Assembly (NCBI GenBank): GCA_003455715.1
Contig: DMQJ01000407.1
Location: forward strand, 1-6,660
DNA length: 6,660 bases
Direction of reading: 5' to 3'
DNA from: Acidimicrobiaceae bacterium
GTDB lineage: Bacteria; Actinomycetota; Acidimicrobiia; Acidimicrobiales; Ilumatobacteraceae
In this document: in pieces, positions 1-4,941 of the stretch
Layout of the letters: each line of letters starts with the position of its first letter
Position numbering within the stretch: position 1 is the stretch's first letter
Notes under the pieces: model-generated
What the model was told of the DNA's origin: nothing
The model's input: only the letters and a program-made list of their open reading frames with translations
Database searches by the model: none
Position numbers and translations under genes: made by a program

Positions 1-24
1 CATCCCGCGGCGTCGAACGCGTCG
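1..24. repeat. 24-bp exact direct repeat, copy at window edge (pairs with 142-165)
   Basis: Positions 1-24 are identical base for base to 142-165. On the minus strand both copies encode DAFDAAG in the same frame (residues 641-647 and 594-600), a spacing of 141 bp or 47 codons. The match may continue past the left edge, because the next codon begins TG as in the Trp codon that follows the other copy. It stops at base 25 on the other side. Confidence 0.8.
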
Positions 25-1943
25 GTGGCAAACGCCTCCGGGCCCATGGCGAAGATCACCACGAAGTCGCCCTCAGGGGTGAAGTAGCTGCCGCGCCACG
101 TGTCGCCGAGGTCGTCGACCGGCTCGGAACCCAGCACCTCCCATCCCGCGGCGTCGAACGCGTCGTTGTAGGCCTTGATGGTGGCTTCCGGGTCGAGGGT
201 GGAACGGCGGATGTCGCCGAAGCCCACGGTGTCGCTGAGACCGAGTGCGTTGCCCACTGCGGGCAGGCTCTCCACTGGGCCCACGCCGGGGGGCACGGGC
301 TGCGAGTCCCACCAGGCCGGCTTCTCCACCTTGGGGTCGGGGTCGCACACGGTGCCCTCGTCGGGCAGCTCCAGGTCGGCCAGCAGTTGCGCCTCGTAGT
401 CGGTCACACAGGTGCTGGTGAGGAGCTGGCCGTGGCCTTCACCGGTGAACGTCAGCAGGCGGGCGTTGGGCCCCAGCGCGTCGGTCATCTCCTCCGACCA
501 GCGGAACGGGGTGGCCGGGTCGTTGAGGCCACCCACCACCAGGATCGGCCCGTCGCCCGAATAGTCGAGTTCCACCACCGGCTGGTCGTCCATCAGCCCG
601 TCGCAGTTGTTGCCGGAATCTTCCAGGTCTTCCAGCACCACGTCGCGGGCGGCTCGCGGTGCCTTCTCCTGCAACTCTTCGAGGAAGGCTTCCGGGTCGG
701 GGATCGGTTCGTCTTCGATGCCGCTGGCGCACAGGATGACGCCGATCGATTGGAACAGCGTGTTGAACGTGCCGTCGGCGTTGCGGCCCCGATAGCTGTC
801 GGCCAGGCTGAACAACCCGTCTGGGTCGCCCGCCTCGGCGTCGGCCAAGGCTTGTGCCAACACCGGCCACTCGCTCTCGCTGTAGAGGGCGGCCGAGGTG
901 GCGGTGTCCATCACCGCCTGGTGGGCGATGCGGCCGTCGCTGCCGGCGCGCTCGTTGTCGTCGAGATCTTGGAACAACGCGTCCCAGCGGGCGGGCACGT
1001 CGTCGGCATGGAACGCACAGTCGGTGTTCTCCTCACACCATGCGGCCCAGTTGTTGAACGCCTCCTCGAAGCCCACCACCTGGGTGAGGTACTGCTCTTC
1101 CACGCTGTCGCCGTTGGGTTCGTAGGCGGCGTCGAGCACCATGGCCCGCACCCGCTCGGGGAACAGCGTGGCGTACACGCCACCGAGGTACGTGCCGTAG
1201 CTGATGCCGAGGAAACTCATCTGGTCGTCGCCCAGGCCGGCACGGATCATGTCCATGTCTCGGGCGGTGTTGGCGGTGCTGTAGTGGCGCAAGGTGTCGC
1301 CGTAGCGCTCACGGCAGCCGTCGTCGAATGCCGTCTCGTCCTCTTCCAACAGTCGCTCTTCTTCGGGGGTGTCGGGGGTCCAGTCGAGGTACAGCGTTTC
1401 GTCGATGTAGTCGTCGTCGAGGCAGCGAATGCCGCCGCTGCGATCCACCCCTCGCGGGTCGAAGCCGACGATGTCGAAAGCCTCAAGGCCGAGCGACTCC
1501 TGGATGTAGTCGCCGCTGTAGGCGATGGGGTCGAACCCCGAACCGCCCGGCCCGCCGGGGTTGAACAGCACGGCGCCCTCGCGGCGCCGCAGCGCAGGCT
1601 GGCGCACCATGACGACGTCGATGGTGTCGCCCTCCGGGTCGGCGTAGTCGAGCGGCACGGTGAGCGTGGCGCACTCGAGGTCGGGGTTGCCTTCGGCGGC
1701 TTCGTCGTCGCACTCGCCCCACTCGATGGGATCCACCTCGGGCATCACGATGCCCGGGTCGGTGGTGTCGGGAGTGGGCTCCGTGGTGTCGGTGGCCTCA
1801 GTGGTGTCGGGCGCTGTCGCCTCGGTGGTATTCACCGCTTCCTGCTGGGTGGCGCGCACGCCACTGTCGCTGGAGCACGCAGCAGCCAGAAGGCCCCCGA
1901 GGGCCAAAAGGGAGATGCCGAGCAGATGTGTCCGTCGCCGCAT
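1..1943 (-). CDS. Secreted lipoprotein alpha/beta-hydrolase, tripeptidyl-aminopeptidase (TAP/S33) type; C-terminus beyond window
   Basis: Predicted exported hydrolase or peptidase; 647 complete codons are visible and the stop lies off the left edge. Reading the minus strand from ATG at 1943 gives a lipoprotein signal peptide (MRRRTH, a hydrophobic stretch, then lipobox LAAC with Cys22). A Thr/Asp/Glu/Pro-rich linker follows at about residues 37-61, then the hydrolase fold. The oxyanion-type motif NPGGPGGSG is at 128-136 and the nucleophile elbow GISYG at 246-250 (Ser248). The Asp is in GGLNDPATP (Asp475) and the His in GEGHGQ (His504), a complete triad in the order known for TAP-like hydrolases. 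About ten Cys residues after the lipobox fit an extracytoplasmic oxidised protein. Family members usually end soon after the catalytic His; this one runs at least 143 residues further. An in-frame ATG at 1979 would add 12 residues but spoils the signal peptide. Substrate is unknown: peptide or ester hydrolysis are both possible. Confidence 0.9.
   Translation of the reverse strand, partial: MRRRTHLLGISLLALGGLLAAACSSDSGVRATQQEAVNTTEATAPDTTEATDTTEPTPDTTDPGIVMPEVDPIEWGECDDEAAEGNPDLECATLTVPLDYADPEGDTIDVVMVRQPALRRREGAVLFNPGGPGGSGFDPIAYSGDYIQESLGLEAFDIVGFDPRGVDRSGGIRCLDDDYIDETLYLDWTPDTPEEERLLEEDETAFDDGCRERYGDTLRHYSTANTARDMDMIRAGLGDDQMSFLGISYGTYLGGVYATLFPERVRAMVLDAAYEPNGDSVEEQYLTQVVGFEEAFNNWAAWCEENTDCAFHADDVPARWDALFQDLDDNERAGSDGRIAHQAVMDTATSAALYSESEWPVLAQALADAEAGDPDGLFSLADSYRGRNADGTFNTLFQSIGVILCASGIEDEPIPDPEAFLEELQEKAPRAARDVVLEDLEDSGNNCDGLMDDQPVVELDYSGDGPILVVGGLNDPATPFRWSEEMTDALGPNARLLTFTGEGHGQLLTSTCVTDYEAQLLADLELPDEGTVCDPDPKVEKPAWWDSQPVPPGVGPVESLPAVGNALGLSDTVGFGDIRRSTLDPEATIKAYNDAFDAAGWEVLGSEPVDDLGDTWRGSYFTPEGDFVVIFAMGPEAFATDAFDAAG
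142..165. repeat. 24-bp exact direct repeat, second copy
   Basis: Second copy of the repeat at 1-24, inside the C-terminal extension of the hydrolase gene. In protein terms it is DAFDAAG followed by W601 and EVLG. Identity over 24 of 24 bases, including third codon positions, suggests a recent duplication or gene conversion; a purely selected protein motif would be expected to show synonymous differences. Confidence 0.8.
1761..1835 (-). repeat. Low-complexity Thr/Asp/Glu-rich linker coding repeat
   Basis: Within the hydrolase gene, residues about 37-61 are built from imperfect repeats of TTE, ATD and PDTTD, with matching repeated DNA words (variants of gacaccacc and gag). It directly follows the lipid-anchored Cys22 region and looks like a flexible tether between the membrane anchor and the catalytic domain. 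Such linkers are common in actinobacterial lipoproteins and may vary in length between strains. Confidence 0.6.
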
Positions 1944-1956
1944 AGCGGCAACCGTA
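1944..1956 (-). promoter_or_regulatory. Candidate -10 element for a leaderless hydrolase transcript
   Basis: On the minus strand TACGGT (1956 to 1951) is followed by exactly 7 nt and the hydrolase ATG at 1943. This matches the actinobacterial -10 pattern TANNNT and would place the transcription start at or next to the A of ATG. There is no clear Shine-Dalgarno sequence upstream of the ATG, as expected for a leaderless mRNA. No convincing -35 is visible. The same arrangement recurs upstream of the gene starting at 4682. Confidence 0.4.
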
Positions 1957-2016
1957 GTAGGGCACGCGATGGGTCGCATGTCGCGGATCGGCGAGGGCCG
2001 CCGCCGAGCCTGCCGC

Positions 2017-2048
2017 TAGGGTCCTGCCTCTGTGAAGGTCAGCCCCCG
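2017..2048 (+). promoter_or_regulatory. Candidate -10 and ribosome binding site for the glycosyltransferase gene
   Basis: TAGGGT at 2017-2022 fits the TANNNT -10 pattern and would give a transcript starting near 2029-2032. The purine run GAAGG at 2034-2038 lies 10 nt before ATG 2049 and is the best Shine-Dalgarno candidate. This supports 2049 over the in-frame ATG at 2070 as the start. The divergent hydrolase gene begins at 1943, so the 105-bp gap must hold both promoters. No clear -35 element is visible. Confidence 0.3.
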
Positions 2049-4127
2049 ATGACCCACCAGCCTTCTGTCATGCGTCTGCTCTGCGTCACCCATGTGGCGC
2101 CGGTGCCGCCGCGTGCGGGTAACGCTGTTCGCATTCAGCGCCTGTTGCGCTGGTTGGTGAGCGACGGATGGCAGGTGCGGGTGGTGGTGTGTCCTGCGGT
2201 GGAACCCGGCCCGGAGGTGTTGGCTGCGATGGCCGCCGAGCCGTACGAGGTGACGGTGTGCCCACACGGTGGCCATGTGCCCGGTCTCGCTGCCCGGCTT
2301 GGTGAGGAGCCGCCGGCCGACGCTGCGGCAGCGAGGGTGCGCAGGCTGGTGAGCGGCCTGTGCCCCGACGGGCTGGTTGCCCAGGTGGAGGTAATCGACC
2401 GCGAGTGGCAGCCGGATGTGGTGGTGGCGGAGTACGCGTTCCTCTCGCGGTGCTTCGGCGTGTTGCGTCCGCAGGTGGTGAAGGTGGTCGACGCCCACGA
2501 CGTCTTCTCCGCCAAGGCCGACAAGGTGGAGCGGCTGGGGGTCAGTGACGGCTACGCGCTCACGGCCGCCGAGGAGGCCGCGCTTCTCACCCCTGCCGAC
2601 GTCGTGGTGGCCATCCAAGCCGACGAGGCGATGGTGCTCGCTCGCCTTGCTCCCCACGCGACGGTGGTGTCGGCCGGTATCGACCTGCCCTGTGCTGCCG
2701 AACGCCCGGCCGCCAACGCTGCCGTGTCCGCGGCGACCGCACTGGTGGTCGGATCGCTGAACCCGATGAACGTGGCCGGGCTCACCGAGTTCCTCCATTT
2801 CGCCTGGCCGTTGGTTCGCGCGGCCGAGCCCGAAGCCACGTTGTGTGTCGTCGGCCCTCTCGGCCAGGTCGTGCCGACCGAAGCCGTCGCCGCTGGCGTG
2901 CAGGTGCTGGGGGAGGTCGACGATCTTGCTGCGTACTACCGGGAGGCGGCCCTGGCGGTGAACCCTGCGCCAGCGGGCACCGGCCTGAAGGTGAAGACGG
3001 TGGAAGCGGTGGCCAACGGGTGCCCGGTGGTGGTGTGGCCCGCGGGCGCCGACGGGGTGCATCCAGCCCTCCTTCCCGGCTGCCATGTCGCCAGCGACTG
3101 GACGGAGTTGGCCGCCAAGGTGGTGGAAGGTCTACGGGGCGCGCTTGCCCGAGCCGACGCCGCGGACGTGTCGGTCGCCTTGTCGGCCCCGGAGGTGTAC
3201 GGACGGTTGGGCACCACGCTGAGGTCGTTGGTCGAGGGGCGACGAGTTGCCCCTCGTCGGTCGCGGGGCCGTACACGAACCGGCGCGTCGCCTCGTCTGC
3301 TCTCGTTGTTCGTGCAGCATGGTGCGCTGGCGTATCCGTCGGCGCTCACCGAACTCCGCGCGCTCATCGGCCGGCAGTTGCCCGGTGTGCGTCACGACGT
3401 GCTCGTGCTCGACAACGCAATGCCTGCCCGACGACCCCATCCGCTTCGGGGTGTTGCCCGCTTGAGCACGGTGCGCTGGCCACGCGCCGTTGCGGCGTCG
3501 AACGAGGCGTGGGAGTTCTCGGCGTGGGACGACGGCATCGCGTGGATGGGTGGCCGGCTCCACCGGTACGACGCGGTCGCTCTCGTGACGTCGGCCTTCC
3601 TGCAGTACGACGCTCGTCGGCACCTCGAGCGCTTGCGCCCCGCAATGGTGGAGATGGTGTGCGACCAACGAGTGGTGCTCGGCCACACCGATCGCTACGA
3701 CGAGCCGGTGTGGTTCGACGGCGCCGCGCTGCAGGAGTGGGTACGCAGCTCGTTCCTCCTCGTCGCGCCCGACGAGCTTCTGCGGTTGGGTTCGCTGGTG
3801 TCGGCGCAGGCGATGCACCGGGTGTTCGTCGACACGCTCGCCAAGCCGGGTGAACCTGGTGAGCCTGGCGCCGCGGTATCGCCCTTCCGCGCCGACGCGC
3901 CGCTGAGCGCGAGCTACCAGCGGTATCTGCTCGGCTGGCTCACCGGCGACGGCACGGGGCAGGGCGTGGAATGGCACTCGCGGTTCGAACTCCGTGACGC
4001 CACCCTGCCCCGCTTCCGCGCGAAGGCGACCGCCATCGTCAATGAGCAGCTGCTGACCTACCGGCTGCGGGCACAGGGTTGCCGACCGGTGGACCTCACT
4101 GCGGCGGCCGGGCTGGCCGGCGGCTGA
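2049..4127 (+). CDS. GT4-like glycosyltransferase fused to an uncharacterised C-terminal domain
   Basis: 692 residues in two parts. Residues about 8-395 form a GT-B glycosyltransferase, expected to transfer a sugar from an activated donor in glycan assembly at the cytoplasmic face. Visible are the N-terminal strand and Gly loop (MRLLCVTHVAPVPPRAGN), VVDAHDVF at 147-153, AAEEAALL and VVAIQADEA, then the second domain beginning at VVGSLNPMN (G235). A donor-site-like GTGLKVKTVEA lies at 310-320, with K314 and E319; the first Glu of the classical E-x7-E is Thr311, as in other GtxlK-type members. A basic linker (about 397-416) leads to a C-terminal domain of about 275 residues with SNEAWEFSAWDDG (484-496), EWHSRFELRD (641-650) and a tail containing FRAKATAIVNEQLL. 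I recall this pattern from uncharacterised proteins near glycosyltransferases but cannot assign an activity. ATG 2070, before MRLLC, is an alternative start. The long reading frame continues upstream, but there it is antisense to the hydrolase. Confidence 0.85.
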   Translation: MTHQPSVMRLLCVTHVAPVPPRAGNAVRIQRLLRWLVSDGWQVRVVVCPAVEPGPEVLAAMAAEPYEVTVCPHGGHVPGLAARLGEEPPADAAAARVRRLVSGLCPDGLVAQVEVIDREWQPDVVVAEYAFLSRCFGVLRPQVVKVVDAHDVFSAKADKVERLGVSDGYALTAAEEAALLTPADVVVAIQADEAMVLARLAPHATVVSAGIDLPCAAERPAANAAVSAATALVVGSLNPMNVAGLTEFLHFAWPLVRAAEPEATLCVVGPLGQVVPTEAVAAGVQVLGEVDDLAAYYREAALAVNPAPAGTGLKVKTVEAVANGCPVVVWPAGADGVHPALLPGCHVASDWTELAAKVVEGLRGALARADAADVSVALSAPEVYGRLGTTLRSLVEGRRVAPRRSRGRTRTGASPRLLSLFVQHGALAYPSALTELRALIGRQLPGVRHDVLVLDNAMPARRPHPLRGVARLSTVRWPRAVAASNEAWEFSAWDDGIAWMGGRLHRYDAVALVTSAFLQYDARRHLERLRPAMVEMVCDQRVVLGHTDRYDEPVWFDGAALQEWVRSSFLLVAPDELLRLGSLVSAQAMHRVFVDTLAKPGEPGEPGAAVSPFRADAPLSASYQRYLLGWLTGDGTGQGVEWHSRFELRDATLPRFRAKATAIVNEQLLTYRLRAQGCRPVDLTAAAGLAGG

Positions 4128-4133
4128 CCAGCT

Positions 4134-4682
4134 TCAGACGTTGCGGCCGAGGAACTTTAAGAACTCGGTCTGCAGGTCGTCGCCTTCGGCGGCTTCCACC
4201 TTGGGTCCGAACACGCCTGGCTGGCGGATCATCGCGTCCATTGGCTTGAGGCCCGAGTAGGCACCGGCCACCGCGTCGGCATCGAGGGTCTCGTCGCCGC
4301 CGACGGCCCGCGCGAGGTCCCAGGTGTGCACGAGCACGTCGGTGCTCACCAGGCGACCGATGAGTTGTTCGGCTGGCATCGGCCCGAACGGCCTGGGCAG
4401 CTGAGTGGAGAGGTCGCCATTGGCGATACCGGCGAAGAACGCGTCGCGGGCGTTGTTCCAGCCAGCCACGATGTCGTCGTCGGCGCCGACTTCGGTGGCT
4501 TCCTTGCCCTGCAGCCCGTTGCCGAGGCGGTTGAGGTTGTTGGCCACGTGCACCACCACGTCGCGGGCAGTCCACCCTTCGCACGGGGCGGCGTTGCCCC
4601 ACGCGTCGGCGGGTGCGGCCTGCACCCGGCTGTCGAAGGCCTGCACGAGGCCGGTCACACGGTCGATCACTTCGTTGCTCAT
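4134..4682 (-). CDS. TIGR03086-family metal-binding protein (DinB/mycothiol-dependent maleylpyruvate isomerase-like)
   Basis: 182 residues, complete. The N-terminal half carries PCEGWTARDVVVHVANN (His45) and the middle carries STDVLVHTWDLARAVG. D115-x3-H119 with His45 would form the expected metal site of the DinB-like four-helix fold; C. glutamicum maleylpyruvate isomerase uses a comparable His, Glu-x3-His set. The C-terminus GDDLQTEFLKFLGRNV matches the usual 'LLxxLGR' ending of the family. Family members are thought to be soluble, metal-dependent, often mycothiol-linked transferases or isomerases, but most, including this one, have no known substrate. Leu175 is encoded by TTA, one of only two TTA codons found in the genes here. 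The gene converges on the glycosyltransferase gene with a 6-nt gap, and its start at 4682 fits a leaderless transcript. Confidence 0.88.
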   Translation of the reverse strand: MSNEVIDRVTGLVQAFDSRVQAAPADAWGNAAPCEGWTARDVVVHVANNLNRLGNGLQGKEATEVGADDDIVAGWNNARDAFFAGIANGDLSTQLPRPFGPMPAEQLIGRLVSTDVLVHTWDLARAVGGDETLDADAVAGAYSGLKPMDAMIRQPGVFGPKVEAAEGDDLQTEFLKFLGRNV

Positions 4683-4695
4683 GATGCGGACCGTA
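4683..4695 (-). promoter_or_regulatory. Candidate -10 for a leaderless TIGR03086-family gene
   Basis: On the minus strand TACGGT (4695 to 4690) is followed by 7 nt and then the ATG at 4682. Hexamer and spacing are identical to those upstream of the hydrolase at 1943. No Shine-Dalgarno sequence is evident. No clear -35 is seen, which is not unusual for actinobacterial housekeeping promoters. Confidence 0.45.
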
Positions 4696-4717
4696 CACCA
4701 GTAGCGTTCTCCCGGAA

Positions 4718-4764
4718 GTTGTCGCGGCCGTACGCGGGTTTCGTGCGGTCATGGCCGCGACAAC
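4718..4764. repeat. Perfect 12-bp inverted repeat with 23-nt spacer
   Basis: GTTGTCGCGGCC at 4718-4729 is the exact reverse complement of GGCCGCGACAAC at 4753-4764, with 23 nt between. It lies in the gap between the start of the minus-strand TIGR03086-family gene and the tRNA-Leu. It has no flanking T-run, and no gene ends here on either strand, so a terminator role is doubtful. An operator, a small structured RNA or a remnant of a mobile sequence are alternatives. Confidence 0.7.
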
Positions 4765-4772
4765 CTCGGCAG

Positions 4773-4856
4773 GCCCGGGTGGTGGAATTGGCAGACACGG
4801 GGGGCTTAAACCCTCCTATACGAACGTATGTACGGGTTCGAATCCCGTCCCGGGCA
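4773..4856 (+). tRNA. tRNA-Leu (anticodon UAA)
   Basis: 84-nt class II tRNA. The acceptor stem GCCCGGG (4773-4779) pairs with CCCGGGC (4849-4855), with discriminator A4856. The D-arm is the usual Leu type (TGGTGGAATTGG). The anticodon stem GGGGG/CCTCC (4800-4804 with 4812-4816, one G-T pair) closes the loop CTTAAAC with anticodon TAA at 4807-4809. The long variable arm ATACG-AA-CGTAT is at 4818-4829, and the T-arm ACGGG-TTCGAAT-CCCGT at 4832-4848. CCA is not encoded (CAG follows). It strongly resembles the E. coli tRNA-Leu(UAA) sequence as I remember it. It would read UUA and UUG codons and is the counterpart of Streptomyces bldA. An integrase gene starts 85 bp after it, so its 3' half is the likely attachment site. 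Confidence 0.96.
4832..4856 (+). other. Candidate integration site (attL) at the 3' end of tRNA-Leu
   Basis: Tyrosine recombinases commonly recombine in the anticodon or T-arm region and restore the 3' end of the target tRNA. Here the T-arm and 3' acceptor strand are intact and lie directly upstream of a recombinase gene that reads away from the tRNA. A second copy of this sequence, the other element end, is not in the window, so the exact core is unknown. Confidence 0.4.
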
Positions 4857-4904
4857 CAGATTTAGCAGGTATTTCGTGGTCGACCGATCAACGACTGTGG
4901 CTCG

Positions 4905-4926
4905 ACGCGCACGGAACGCGCACGAA
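4905..4926 (+). repeat. Two tandem 11-bp repeats upstream of the integrase
   Basis: ACGCGCACGGA (4905-4915) is followed directly by ACGCGCACGAA (4916-4926), with 10 of 11 bases identical. The pair sits between the tRNA and the integrase start, ending 3 bp before the candidate -10. Position and period of about one helical turn suggest a binding site, either arm-type sites for the integrase or an operator for its promoter. Confidence 0.6.
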
Positions 4927-4929
4927 CGG

Positions 4930-4941
4930 TAGCGTTCCTCC
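4930..4941 (+). promoter_or_regulatory. Candidate -10 for a leaderless integrase transcript
   Basis: TAGCGT at 4930-4935 is followed by TCCTCC and the ATG at 4942, a spacing of 6 nt. The pattern resembles the TACGGT-N7-ATG starts on the other strand. No Shine-Dalgarno sequence precedes the ATG (TCCTCC is its complement, not a match), which favours leaderless initiation. Confidence 0.35.

Noticed and set aside
1944..1979. Upstream in-frame ATG at 1979 as the hydrolase start
   Set aside because: It would place 12 extra residues, including a Cys, ahead of an otherwise ideal lipoprotein signal peptide; the TACGGT-N7-ATG spacing also favours 1943.
387..2048. Long plus-strand open frame leading in phase into the glycosyltransferase, suggesting a 1246-residue protein
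   Set aside because: It is antisense to the hydrolase gene, whose minus-strand translation has a signal peptide, a full catalytic triad and family motifs. The plus-strand product is low-complexity Val/Gly/His-rich, as expected for an antisense frame in GC-rich DNA.
2016..3086. Minus-strand open frame of 356 codons
   Set aside because: His/Arg-rich composition with no domain-like pattern; it lies opposite the well-supported glycosyltransferase domain.
2843..3853. Plus-strand open frame of 336 codons in another phase
   Set aside because: Arg/Gly/Ala-rich shadow of the glycosyltransferase frame.
3846..3875. Collagen-like Gly-Glu-Pro repeat in the glycosyltransferase C-terminal domain
   Set aside because: Only about two and a half triplets (PGEPGEPG); more likely a flexible loop than a collagen-like segment.
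3132..3977. Minus-strand open frame of 281 codons opposite the C-terminal glycosyltransferase region
   Set aside because: No recognisable domain and Arg/His-rich; the plus strand has coherent secondary-structure-like protein sequence there.
4107..4121. GCCGG-N5-CCGGC hairpin as an intrinsic terminator
   Set aside because: Only a 5-bp stem, inside coding sequence, with no T-run on either strand.
4096..4752. Minus-strand open frame of 218 codons overlapping the TIGR03086-family gene
   Set aside because: Different phase from the recognisable TIGR03086-family product; Arg-rich shadow.
4878..4885. 8-bp palindrome GGTCGACC between tRNA and integrase
   Set aside because: Too short to call an operator or core site; such palindromes are frequent in GC-rich DNA.
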